A stretch of DNA of 64,000 bases from Tersicoccus mangrovi (GTDB taxonomy: Bacteria > Actinomycetota > Actinomycetes > Actinomycetales > Micrococcaceae). The position numbers and the translations under genes are program-made. Positions within the stretch are counted from its first letter, which is position 1, and each line of letters begins with the position of its first letter. The notes under the pieces are model-generated. The model made no database searches, was not told the DNA's origin, and saw only the letters and a program-made list of their open reading frames with translations. The DNA lies in contig NZ_JBAJMW010000001.1 of assembly GCF_036881825.1 (NCBI RefSeq), positions 372,001 to 436,000 of the forward strand, in the 5' to 3' direction. Below are positions 1-7,839 of the stretch, piece by piece.

Positions 1-505
1 CGGGGCGCTCCGGGGGCAGATCGGCCAGGCCGAGCCCGGTCAGGACCGCGGCGACGCGCGCGTCCAGGGTCCACAGCCCGGTCCGGTCGGCCTCCCGCAG
101 GACGGCGTCCCACGCCTCCGCCACCGCGGGGTTCCCGTCCGCCAGCTGCTCGGCCAGGTCCTCGATGCGGCCGGCCAGGGCCCGGACCTCGGCGACGGCG
201 TCCTCGACCACGGATCCGACCGTCGCCGCGGCGTCGTGCGGGGCCTGCTGGTGGAGCAGGCCGACGTCGTCCGGCCGGTGCACGGCGCCGCGATCCGGCG
301 CCAGCCGGCCCGCGCCGATGCGCAGCAGCGTGGACTTTCCGCTGCCGTTCTCCCCGATCAGGCCGATGCGCTCCCCCGCACCGACGGTCAGGGTGACGTC
401 GGTGAGCACGCGGTGGTCCGGGCGGGTGGGATAGGTGAAGCCGACGCCGTCCAGCCGGAGCGGTGTCGGGCGGACGACGGCAGGGCGGGAGGAGGTGGCG
501 GTCAT
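1..505 (-). CDS. ABC-F family ATP-binding protein (C-terminus outside window)
   Basis: Only the N-terminal 168 residues are present; the gene runs off the window edge. A Walker A motif GENGSGKST lies at residues 51-59, after a beta strand and a short linker (VGAGERIGLI), as in the first nucleotide-binding domain of soluble ABC-F proteins. No membrane segment is visible and the following acidic helix (residues 100-130) fits the region before the signature motif. ABC-F proteins bind the ribosomal E site, either as translation factors or as antibiotic-protection proteins; which of these applies cannot be told from this fragment. The ATG at 505-503 is the first start before the conserved domain. 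The gene is divergent from the glycosyltransferase at 770 and has an unusually long 5' leader. Confidence 0.85.
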   Translation of the reverse strand, partial: MTATSSRPAVVRPTPLRLDGVGFTYPTRPDHRVLTDVTLTVGAGERIGLIGENGSGKSTLLRIGAGRLAPDRGAVHRPDDVGLLHQQAPHDAAATVGSVVEDAVAEVRALAGRIEDLAEQLADGNPAVAEAWDAVLREADRTGLWTLDARVAAVLTGLGLADLPPERP

Positions 506-769
506 GGGTGTCCTGACGGGACGAGAGGGATCCCACCGGGCCGTTCCCCTGATCGGGGTTCCTGAGGACGGACCGGTCGGATCGACCGGGAGCAGGGCTC
601 GTCGTCGGAGGCCGCAGGCGCGGGAAGCTGACTCGTCACCGGAACATGCGTGCCATCGTAGCGGGCGCCGGTGGCCGCGTCACGGCCGGGCTCGCGACGG
701 CCGCACCGTACGATTGACCCGTGTGCCGACGGCCCGGTCCGGGCGTCGGTGAGTTCGAGAGGGAGAACC
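506..769 (-). promoter_or_regulatory. Divergent intergenic leader with two short hairpins upstream of the ABC-F gene
   Basis: This 264-base space separates the ABC-F start from the divergent GT2 start. Two inverted repeats are visible near the ABC-F start: CCCC/GGGG at 546-558 and CCGGTC/GACCGG at 573-589 with a 5-base loop. Resistance-type ABC-F genes are often controlled by leader attenuation, so these hairpins could be part of such a device, but no leader peptide or run of U residues is obvious. They could equally be chance structures in GC-rich DNA. Confidence 0.25.
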
Positions 770-1696
770 GTGACCGCCAGCCCCGAATCCGGGCCCGCTG
801 CCGCCCTCGACGCCCGGGTGACCGTCGTCATCGCCACCCGCAACCGGCGGGACGAACTGCTCGCGAACCTGCGGCACCACGAGGCTCCCGTGATCGTCGT
901 GGACAACGCGTCCACCGACGGCACCGCCGCGGCCATCGCCGCCGAGTTCCCCGAGGTGCGGGTGATCCCGTTGATGGTCAACGCCGGCGGGGCCGGACGC
1001 ACGCTCGGCGCCCAGTTCGCCCACACCCCCTACGTCGCCTTCGCCGACGACGACTCGTGGTGGGCGCCCGGCGCCCTGGCCACCGCGGCCGACGTCTTCG
1101 ACGCCTACTCGGGTCTCGGCGCCCTGGCCGGGTCCCTCGTCGTCGGACCGGACGAGGACCCCGACCCCATCAACGCCGTGCTGGCCGCCTCGCCGCTGGG
1201 CACCCCGCCGGGCTGGCCGGGCCCGGCGCTGCTGGGCTTCGTCGCCTGCGGGACCATCGTGCGCCGTCGCGCGTTCCTGGCCGTCGGCGGGTTCGACGAC
1301 GTCGTGCGGTTCCCGGGCGAGGAGGAGCGCCTCGCCCTCGACCTGGTCGACGCCGGATGGCAGGTGGCCCACGTGGCAGCCGTCCGCGCGCACCACCACC
1401 CCTCCCTCGACCGGGACCCCGACCAGCGTCGGCAGGCGCAGCTCGTGCGCAGCCGCATCCTCACCGCGGTGCTGCGCCGCGGGTGGCCCGTGGTCGCCCG
1501 CCAGGCCGGCGCCGCCCTGTTCTCCTCGACGGGTCGCCGCGGGCTGGTCGCGGCGATGCGTCGTGTGCCCGCGGCCCTGCGCGCACGGCGACGGCTCTCA
1601 CCGGCCACCGAGGCGTCGCTCGCCGCGCTGCGCTCCGGCACCACCCCCACCCCCGGATCCGCCGGCGACCCGCGCGTGCCGATCCGCACCCGATGA
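770..1696 (+). CDS. Glycosyltransferase family 2 (first of a tandem pair)
   Basis: 308 residues with a GT-A fold: the nucleotide-sugar binding start VTVVIATRNR near residue 17, the VVDNASTDGT loop near 43-52, and the metal-binding DDD at 93-95 in FADDDSWW. A GGFD...GEEER segment in the second half is the usual acceptor/base region of rhamnosyl- or mannosyltransferase-like GT2 enzymes. No membrane segment is seen, so it should act at the cytoplasmic face on a lipid- or polymer-linked acceptor. The GTG at 770 is chosen because GAGAGGGAGA lies just upstream and it begins right before the domain. Its stop overlaps the next start (ATGA at 1693). The next gene is a clear paralogue, with DDD at the same residues and a shared DPINA motif. 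Confidence 0.85.
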   Translation: MTASPESGPAAALDARVTVVIATRNRRDELLANLRHHEAPVIVVDNASTDGTAAAIAAEFPEVRVIPLMVNAGGAGRTLGAQFAHTPYVAFADDDSWWAPGALATAADVFDAYSGLGALAGSLVVGPDEDPDPINAVLAASPLGTPPGWPGPALLGFVACGTIVRRRAFLAVGGFDDVVRFPGEEERLALDLVDAGWQVAHVAAVRAHHHPSLDRDPDQRRQAQLVRSRILTAVLRRGWPVVARQAGAALFSSTGRRGLVAAMRRVPAALRARRRLSPATEASLAALRSGTTPTPGSAGDPRVPIRTR

Positions 1697-2607
1697 CGGC
1701 GGCCGCCGCCGCGCCGGACACGCGGCTCGCCGTCGTCATGATCACATGGAACCGGCGCGAGGAGGCGCTTCGCTCCCTGACGCGGCTCCGTGCGCTGCCC
1801 GAGCGGCCCCACGTCGTGGTCGTCGACAACGGCTCGACGGACGGCACCGCCGCCGCGATCGAGGCCGAGCACCCGTGGGCCGAACTGATCGCGAGCCCCG
1901 AGAACCTCGGCGCCGTGGGCCGCAACATCGCCGTCGCCCGGCTGGACACCCCGTACGTCGGTTTCTGCGACGACGACACGTGGTGGGAGCCCGGGTCGCT
2001 GCGCCGGGCCGCCGATGCGCTGGACGCCCACCCGACCCTCGGCGTCGTGACCGGGAAGATCCTCGTCGAGCCGGGCGGCACCGAGGATCCCATCAACGCC
2101 GAGCTGCTGCACTCCCCCCTCGAGACGGCCGGGTCCATGCCCGGGCCGGCGCTCGGCAGCTTCCTCGCGGGCGCGTCCGTGATCCGCCGCGAGGCCTACA
2201 CCGCGGTCGGCGGGTTCCACGAGCGGCTGTGGCTCGGCGGCGAGGAGGAGCTGATGGCCGCGGACCTCGCGACCGCCGGCTGGGAGCTGTGCCACCTGCC
2301 CGACGTCGTCGTCCATCATCAGGCCTCCACCGCCCGCGACCCCCACCTGCGGCGCCGCCACGGTCTGCGCAACACCCTGTGGTTCACGTGGCTGCGACGG
2401 CCGTTCCCGGCGGCGTTGCGGCGCACGGGGCACGTGCTCGCCGGTGCCCCGCGGGACCGGGTGACCGCCGGCGCCGTGCTCGACGCCGTGCGCGGGCTGC
2501 CGTGGGTGCTGCGCCATCGCCGGCCCCTGCCGCGGCACGTCGAACGGCGGTTCCGGGCGCTCGAGGCGTCCCAGCGCACGAGCACGGCACGCCGCTACGT
2601 GAGCTGA
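1693..2607 (+). CDS. Glycosyltransferase family 2 (second of a tandem pair)
   Basis: 304 residues. The GT-A core is LAVVMITWNRR at 12-22, VVVVDNGSTDGT at 41-52 and CDDDTWWEPG near 92-101, followed by DPINAELLHSPLE, GGFHERLWLGGEEEL and HHQASTARDP. The same blocks occur at nearly the same spacing in the preceding gene, so the two arose by tandem duplication and likely add related sugars to the same glycan. The ATG at 1693 overlaps the upstream TGA, which implies translational coupling. The acceptor and donor cannot be read from the sequence. The pair faces away from the large minus-strand glycan operon but is only 1.7 kb from it. Confidence 0.85.
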   Translation: MTAAAAAPDTRLAVVMITWNRREEALRSLTRLRALPERPHVVVVDNGSTDGTAAAIEAEHPWAELIASPENLGAVGRNIAVARLDTPYVGFCDDDTWWEPGSLRRAADALDAHPTLGVVTGKILVEPGGTEDPINAELLHSPLETAGSMPGPALGSFLAGASVIRREAYTAVGGFHERLWLGGEEELMAADLATAGWELCHLPDVVVHHQASTARDPHLRRRHGLRNTLWFTWLRRPFPAALRRTGHVLAGAPRDRVTAGAVLDAVRGLPWVLRHRRPLPRHVERRFRALEASQRTSTARRYVS

Positions 2608-2706
2608 CGGCCCACGTCCCCCCCTCGCGGGGCTGGTCCCGTGGCGCCGCGGCCCGCAGGATGGACGCAGCGCGGGCTGCCGGGGCCGACGGACGGAGGC
2701 GCAGCC

Positions 2707-3315
2707 GTGAGAAGTGAACGAACCGGGGCGTTCAGCGACGCCGTCATCGCCATCGCGATCACCGTCATGGTGCTGGAACTGCCCAAGCCGGACGGCCCGT
2801 CGTGGGCGGCCCTGCGCGCGGACGTGCCCGTGCTGCTGGCCTACGTGCTCAGCTTCGTCTACCTCGGGATCTACTGGAACAACCACCACCAGATGCTCGC
2901 CGCGGTCTCCCGGGTCTCCAGCTCGGTGCTGTGGGCGAACCTGCACCTGCTGTTCTGGCTCACGCTCGTGCCGTTCACGACGGCGTGGATGAGCGAGCAG
3001 GACTTCGCGGCCGTGCCCGTCGCCGCGTACGGCATCGTGCTGCTGATGAACGCGCTCGCGTACATGCTCCTGCAGGCGCGGCTGCTGCACGCGCAGGACG
3101 GCCGCTCCACGCTGCACCGCGCGCTCGGGCGGGACCTCAAGGGCCGACTCTCCCCGTTCCTCTATGTCGCGGGCATCCTGCTCACCCTCGTGCACCCGTG
3201 GCTGGCCATCGCGACGTACGTCGTCGTCGCGGCGATCTGGCTGATCCCGGACGCCCGGATCGAACGCCAGCTCGCGCGCGACGCCGAGGTGCCGGACGCG
3301 TCGACGACGGAATGA
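2707..3315 (+). CDS. TMEM175-family (DUF1211) membrane protein, probable potassium channel
   Basis: 202 residues with several hydrophobic helices and the family signature R-x3-FSD near the N-terminus (RTGAFSDAVIAIAITVMVLEL). Bacterial members of this family have six helices per chain and assemble as leak-type potassium channels lacking the canonical TVGYG filter; none is seen here. Further family-like text is YWNNHHQML (helix 2-3 loop) and ANLHLLFWLTLVPFTTAW. The GTG at 2707 is preferred because GGAGG lies at 2696-2700, six bases upstream, and the start falls just before the signature. The gene follows the GT2 pair by 99 bases and may be a separate transcription unit. Confidence 0.8.
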   Translation: MRSERTGAFSDAVIAIAITVMVLELPKPDGPSWAALRADVPVLLAYVLSFVYLGIYWNNHHQMLAAVSRVSSSVLWANLHLLFWLTLVPFTTAWMSEQDFAAVPVAAYGIVLLMNALAYMLLQARLLHAQDGRSTLHRALGRDLKGRLSPFLYVAGILLTLVHPWLAIATYVVVAAIWLIPDARIERQLARDAEVPDASTTE

Positions 3316-3324
3316 GGCGCGTCG

Positions 3325-4254
3325 TCAGCCCGCGACCGGGTCGGCGAGCACCGCGCGGATCGTCCGTTCCTGGATCGCCCGGTGGTACCGGTCGTATGCC
3401 GTGTCCCGCTCGGCGCCCGTCACCGTGATGAGGGCCTTCCACAACGCCCAGCCGCGGGCCAGGCGCCAGGTCGACGTCGGGAGGTCGACGGTGTCGGCGA
3501 AGAGGCGCCGTTCGGCTGGACCGAGGAAGGTCCAGGCGATGACGAGGTCGCACGCCGGGTCGCCGACACCGCAGGTGCCGAAGTCGATGAGGGCGGACAG
3601 CCGGCCGTCGACGGTCAGGAGGTTGCCGACGCCGACGTCGCCGTGGAACCACACCGGCGGACCACTGATCCCGGTGGCCATGGCCTCCGCCCACACCGCG
3701 GCACAGGCGTCGACGTCGATGCTGCTGTCGTTGCCGACGCCGTCCCGCCCGCGCAGCGTCCTCAGGGCCTCGCGCACCTCGCCGTCGTAGGCCCGTGGAT
3801 GCGCACCACGGAAGAAGCTGTGCTGCCCCGCCACGGGCCCGTCGTCGGTGGGGATCCGCCGCAGGGCGACGAGGGCGGCCGCCAGGTCCTCCGCGAGGGC
3901 CGACCGGTCCAGCGCAGGGTCCTCGTCCGCCGTCACCCCGGGCAGCCAGCGCCGCACCGACCAGGGGAACGGGTACCCCTGCCCCGGAGCACCGCTCGCG
4001 ACGGGTTCCGGCACGGCCACCGGCAGCGCACCGGCCAGCCGGGGCAGCACGCGGTCCTCCTTCGCGACAGCGGCGACGTATCCGGTCACGCTCGGCAGCC
4101 GCACCACCAGGTCCTCGCCGAGGCGGAACGTGCGGTTGTCGTTGCCCTGCGCCGGGACGGCCCGCACCGGCAGGTGAGCCCACGCGGGGAACTGCGCGGC
4201 GACGAGCCGGGTGACGAGCTCCGTGTCGACGGCGGGGCGCACCTCGTCGGTCAT
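3325..4254 (-). CDS. Aminoglycoside phosphotransferase-fold small-molecule kinase
   Basis: 309 residues with the APH/choline kinase fold. Key residues are HGD at 204-206 within HGDVGVGNLL (catalytic Asp and metal-binding Asn) and DFG at 224-226 in LIDFGTCGVGDPACDL. The N-lobe has GNDNRTFRLG followed by VVRLPS, typical of the nucleotide-binding strand region. This subgroup is common in actinobacteria and its substrate is unknown; it should not be called a resistance gene on this evidence. It ends convergently with the TMEM175 gene (stop codons 10 bases apart) and begins 17 bases after the stop of the SDR gene, so it may be the last gene of the glycan operon. Confidence 0.75.
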   Translation of the reverse strand: MTDEVRPAVDTELVTRLVAAQFPAWAHLPVRAVPAQGNDNRTFRLGEDLVVRLPSVTGYVAAVAKEDRVLPRLAGALPVAVPEPVASGAPGQGYPFPWSVRRWLPGVTADEDPALDRSALAEDLAAALVALRRIPTDDGPVAGQHSFFRGAHPRAYDGEVREALRTLRGRDGVGNDSSIDVDACAAVWAEAMATGISGPPVWFHGDVGVGNLLTVDGRLSALIDFGTCGVGDPACDLVIAWTFLGPAERRLFADTVDLPTSTWRLARGWALWKALITVTGAERDTAYDRYHRAIQERTIRAVLADPVAG

Positions 4255-4271
4255 CGGAGCACGGTAGCGCC

Positions 4272-5285
4272 TCAGCGGGCGGTCGCGTCCACCGTCTCCC
4301 CGGCGTCGTCGCCCGCGACCGCCTCCCGGAACCACGCGACGGTCCGCTCGAGCCCCTCCTGCCAGGCGACCTCGGGCGTCCAGCCGAGCACCTCGGTGGC
4401 CAGCGTCGTGTCGGGGCGGCGGACCATCGGATCGTCCACCGGGCGGCCGACGAAGCGGATCTCGGAGTCGGAGCCGGTGGCGGCGATGACGTCGCGGGCG
4501 ATCTGCAGCACCGAGAGCTCGTGCGGGTTGCCGATGTTCATGGGTCCCGAGTGGCCGCTCTCGGCCAGGGCGAGGATGCCCCTCACGAGGTCCGAGACGA
4601 AGCACACGGAGCGGGTCTGGGCCCCGTCGCCGGCCACCGTCACGGGCTCGCCCGCGAGCGCCTGCCGGATGAACGTCGGGATCGCCCGGCCGTCGCTCGG
4701 CCGCATCCGCGGGCCGAAGGTGTTGAAGATCCGGACGATCGCGGTGTCCACGCCGTGGGTCTGCCGGTACGCCATGGTCAGCGCCTCGGCGTAGCGCTTC
4801 GCCTCGTCGTACACGCCGCGCGGGCCGACGGGGTTGACGTGCCCCCAGTACGTCTCCGGCTGCGGGTGCACCTGCGGGTCCCCGTACACCTCGGACGTGG
4901 AGGCGATGAGGAACCGCGCGCCCTTGTCCTTCGCGAGCCCGAGGGCGTGGTTGGTGCCGATCGAGCCGACCTTGAGCGTGTGGATGGGCAGCTTGAGGTA
5001 GTCCACGGGCGAGGCGGGGGACGCGAAGTGGAGGACGAGGTCGACGTCGCCGGGCACGTGGATGTAGTCGGTGACGTCGCAGTGGACGAGCCGGAACCCG
5101 GGGTCGTCGGCCAGGTGCGCGACGTTGCCGGGGTTGCCGGTGAGGAAGTTGTCCAGGGCGACGACCTCGACACCGCGGCGGCGCAGCTCGGTGCACAGGT
5201 GGCTGCCGAGGAAGCCGGCGCCGCCGGTGACGACGGCGCGGCGCATCGGCCGGGAGCCGCCGAGGGTCTGCAGGGAATCGGTCAC
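4272..5285 (-). CDS. NAD-dependent SDR nucleotide-sugar epimerase/decarboxylase, UDP-xylose synthase-like
   Basis: 337 residues, extended SDR. The Rossmann motif TGGAGFLGSHL lies at about residues 20-30, the active-site serine/threonine STSEVYGD near 130-136, and Tyr159/Lys163 form the YxxxK pair in YDEAKRYAEAL. The segment NTFGPRMRPSDGRAIPTFIRQAL and GDGAQTRSVCFVSDLVRG resemble UDP-glucuronate decarboxylases rather than HldD-type heptose epimerases. It would supply a modified nucleotide sugar for the glycan built by this operon. The GTG at 5285 is preferred over the ATG at 5246 because AAGGA lies just upstream and it overlaps the previous stop (GTGA). The exact product is inferred, not shown. 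Confidence 0.75.
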   Translation of the reverse strand: MTDSLQTLGGSRPMRRAVVTGGAGFLGSHLCTELRRRGVEVVALDNFLTGNPGNVAHLADDPGFRLVHCDVTDYIHVPGDVDLVLHFASPASPVDYLKLPIHTLKVGSIGTNHALGLAKDKGARFLIASTSEVYGDPQVHPQPETYWGHVNPVGPRGVYDEAKRYAEALTMAYRQTHGVDTAIVRIFNTFGPRMRPSDGRAIPTFIRQALAGEPVTVAGDGAQTRSVCFVSDLVRGILALAESGHSGPMNIGNPHELSVLQIARDVIAATGSDSEIRFVGRPVDDPMVRRPDTTLATEVLGWTPEVAWQEGLERTVAWFREAVAGDDAGETVDATAR

Positions 5286-6424
5286 GATGATCCTTCCGGT
5301 GCGGGAACGGGTGCGGGTTCGGCGCGGTGCACCGGCGAGCCCGTCGGCGGGGCCGGCTCCGGCAGGTGCGCGGCCGCGGCCGCGATCACCTCGGGGACGG
5401 TGAGGGCGGCGAGGCGCTCGTCGAGGGTCTCGCCGTGCGGGTCGCCCCATGCAGCGGCGTCAGGGTCGCCGTGCCAGAGCACGGTGTGCAGGTGGGGGTC
5501 GACGACGGGTCCCCAGCGGGACGGCGGCGTCGGCCCGAAGAGGAGCACGGAGGGGACGGCCAGCGCAGTGGCGAGGTGCCCGGTGCCGGTGTCGCCGCTG
5601 ATCACGAGCGCCGCACCGTCGACCGCGGCCGTCAGGCCGCTCAGGTCGAGGGCGCCGCCGAGGTCCCGCACGCCGGGCAGGCCGTCGCTCACCGCGGCGG
5701 TGAGGTCCCGTTCGGACGCCGAGCCGGTGACCAGCACGCGGCGTCCTCGGCCGGTCAGGTGTTCGGCGACGGCACGCCACCGGTCCACGGGCCAGCGGCG
5801 GGAGGCGAAGGCGGCGCCGGGGTGCAGGACGACGGGCGCGTCCGCCGGAGCGGGCCGGTGGTAGCGCAGGAGCAGGTCGGCGGGGCCGCAGGGGCCGCCC
5901 GCGTCGGCCACCAGGCGGCACCAGCGCTCCACCTCGTGCTCGTAGGCACGCCACGCGGGCCCGTCGTGGCCCACCTCGGGGCAGGAGAAGGCGATCAGCC
6001 GGGACGGGCCGCCGTCCTCGGCCCCCCGAGCGGCGAGCAGCCGCTGGCTGGCCGGGCCGCGTCCGTGCAGGTCGACGGCCACGTGTCCGCCGGCGAGCGG
6101 CGGCAGGTCGATCAGCCCCGGCGTGGGCAGGACGCCGTCGACGACGCCGAGCTCGGTCAACCACGCACCGACCGGGCCCGGGGCGGCCAGGATCAGCCGG
6201 TGGTCCGGGAAGAGGCGGCGCAGTCCGCGCAGCGGGGCGATGCCGGTGAGCGCGTCGCCGAGGCCCAGCGCCCGCAGCACGAGCACGTCGCCCTCGCCGA
6301 TGCCGGCGGGGTCGATGGCGTGCGGGACGCCGGCATTCGAGTGCGCGGCGGGGTCGGCGGCCAGGGCGGCCGCTGTGTACGGCTCGGGCCGGGCGCTTCC
6401 GGCGGCGCGGTCGTCGTCGCTCAT
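5282..6424 (-). CDS. Glycosyltransferase family 9, heptosyltransferase-like
   Basis: 380 residues of GT-B fold. The N-terminal domain has VLVLRALGLGDALTGIAPLRGLRRLFP, the typical GT9 opening with the conserved GLGD. The C-terminal domain has VVLHPGAAFASRRWP and ALVISGDTGTGHLATALAVPSVLLFGPT, the nucleotide-sugar site of ADP-heptose:acceptor heptosyltransferases. Given that the adjacent genes make ADP-heptose, this is a good candidate for a heptosyltransferase on a Gram-positive surface polymer, although GT9 proteins can use other donors. It overlaps hldE by ATGA at its start and the SDR by GTGA at its end. The proline-rich C-terminus (last 35 residues) looks disordered. Confidence 0.8.
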   Translation of the reverse strand: MSDDDRAAGSARPEPYTAAALAADPAAHSNAGVPHAIDPAGIGEGDVLVLRALGLGDALTGIAPLRGLRRLFPDHRLILAAPGPVGAWLTELGVVDGVLPTPGLIDLPPLAGGHVAVDLHGRGPASQRLLAARGAEDGGPSRLIAFSCPEVGHDGPAWRAYEHEVERWCRLVADAGGPCGPADLLLRYHRPAPADAPVVLHPGAAFASRRWPVDRWRAVAEHLTGRGRRVLVTGSASERDLTAAVSDGLPGVRDLGGALDLSGLTAAVDGAALVISGDTGTGHLATALAVPSVLLFGPTPPSRWGPVVDPHLHTVLWHGDPDAAAWGDPHGETLDERLAALTVPEVIAAAAAHLPEPAPPTGSPVHRAEPAPVPAPEGSS

Positions 6425-7839
6425 GGCCGGCTCTCCTGTCCCGCCCGCGCGAGGATCGCGCTGGTCGAGCGGCCCGAGAGGTACGGCAGGACGGTCACCC
6501 TCCCGCCGCCGGCGGTCACGACGTCGGCCTCGGGCAGGTGCTCGGGCAGGTAGTCCCCACCCTTGACCCACACGTCGGGCCGCAGGGCGGCCAGCGCGGT
6601 GCGGGGGTCGTCCTCCTCGAACACGACGACGGCGTCGACGCTGCGCAGCGCGGCGAGCACCCTCGCCCGGTCCGGCGCGGCGACCACCGGCCGGGTCGGC
6701 CCCTTGAGTCGGCGCACCGAGTCGTCCGAGTTGAGCAGCACGACGAGCGCGTCGCCGAGGTTCCGGGCCGCGTCGAGGCAGGCGATGTGCCCCGCGTGCA
6801 GGACGTCGAAGCAGCCGCCCGTGGCGACGACGGTGCCGCCCGAGGCGCGCACCCGGTCGATCAGGTCGCGCACCTCCGCCGGCAGCGAGGGGTCGGCCGG
6901 GCGGTCCGCCGTGGAGGCCCGGGCGCGCAGCCCGGCGCGGAAGGACAGGGCGCCGCCGGCCGCGACCCACTGGCCGGCCGACTCGACCGCGGCCTCTACC
7001 GCGGCGTCGAGCGTGCCCCCGGCGGCCAGGACGAGGGCCGCCGTCGCGGCGAACCGGTCGCCCGCCCCGCAGGGGTCGGTGCTCTCGACGGGGGCGGCCG
7101 GCACGTGGGTGACGCCGGCGCGGGTGGCCAGGTGCGCGCCGTCGGCGCCGACGGTGACGGCCACGCCGTGCGCCCGCCAGCCGGCGCGCAGGGCGCGGGC
7201 CCGAGCGGCGGCCCCCGTCGTCTCCCCGTCGGTCGGTGACGTGAGGCCGGCCGTCGCGGCCTGTGCCTCCGCGGCGTTCGGGGTGATCAGGGTGCACCCG
7301 GGCACGGGGGTGCCGCCGCGCGGATGCGGGTCCCACACCACGGTGGCGTGCGCGGCGTGGGCGGCCAGGGCCTCGCGCACGACAGTGTCGCGGGTGACAC
7401 CGCCACCGTAGTCGGAGACGAGCACGACGTCCGCGTCCGCGAGCAGCGCGGCGAGTGCCTCGGCGTCGACGTCGACGGGTGCGCCGGGGCCGCCCTCGTC
7501 GACCCGCAGCATGGCCTGGCCGGAGGAGCGGATGCGGGTCTTGGTGCGGGTCGGCCCGTCGTGGCCGAGCCGGTGCACGGTGACGCCGGGCAGGGCGTCG
7601 ACGAGTTCGCGGCCCGCGGCGTCGTCCGCGACGGGCGCCACGAGGGTCACCACGGTCCGACTTCCCGCGCCGTCGCCCGCCGCGCACAGCAGCGCCGTCA
7701 GGCCCGCACCGCCGGGGCTGACGAGCACCTCGTCCACGTCGACGACCGGCACGGGGGCGTCCGGGCTCAGCCGGGTGCTCGTGCCGACGACGTCGCGGTC
7801 CAGCATGACGTCGCCGACGACGACGATGCGGGGGCTCAT
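6421..7839 (-). CDS. hldE: Bifunctional heptose 7-phosphate kinase / heptose 1-phosphate adenylyltransferase (HldE-type)
   Basis: 472 residues in the HldE order. Residues 1 to about 310 are a PfkB/ribokinase domain: VVVGDVMLDRDVVGTSTRLSPDAPVPVVDV at the start and STDPCGAGDRFAATAAL with the catalytic Asp near the end. The remaining part is a nucleotidyltransferase with GGCFDVLHAGHI and LNSDDSVRRLKGPTRPV, ending in GRSTSAIL. Known HldE converts D-glycero-D-manno-heptose 7-phosphate to the 1,7-bisphosphate, then joins the 1-phosphate to ATP to give ADP-heptose, with GmhB acting between. Both GmhA and GmhB domains are in the same operon. The ATG overlaps the stop of the GT4-GmhA gene. Nucleotide preference (ATP or GTP) is inferred from similarity only. 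Confidence 0.85.
   Translation of the reverse strand: MSPRIVVVGDVMLDRDVVGTSTRLSPDAPVPVVDVDEVLVSPGGAGLTALLCAAGDGAGSRTVVTLVAPVADDAAGRELVDALPGVTVHRLGHDGPTRTKTRIRSSGQAMLRVDEGGPGAPVDVDAEALAALLADADVVLVSDYGGGVTRDTVVREALAAHAAHATVVWDPHPRGGTPVPGCTLITPNAAEAQAATAGLTSPTDGETTGAAARARALRAGWRAHGVAVTVGADGAHLATRAGVTHVPAAPVESTDPCGAGDRFAATAALVLAAGGTLDAAVEAAVESAGQWVAAGGALSFRAGLRARASTADRPADPSLPAEVRDLIDRVRASGGTVVATGGCFDVLHAGHIACLDAARNLGDALVVLLNSDDSVRRLKGPTRPVVAAPDRARVLAALRSVDAVVVFEEDDPRTALAALRPDVWVKGGDYLPEHLPEADVVTAGGGRVTVLPYLSGRSTSAILARAGQESRP

Noticed and set aside
721..1692. Long frame upstream of the second GT2 start, very rich in arginine and proline
   Set aside because: It is an out-of-frame reading of the first GT2 gene; the composition is that of a GC-rich shadow and the true start is ATG 1693.
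1105..3195. Long minus-strand frame across the GT2 and TMEM175 genes
   Set aside because: It is antisense to three well-supported genes, with low-complexity Arg/Gly/Pro content and no recognisable domain.
3325..4254. Aminoglycoside resistance gene
   Set aside because: Only the general APH fold is visible; such kinases are common in actinobacteria with other or unknown substrates.
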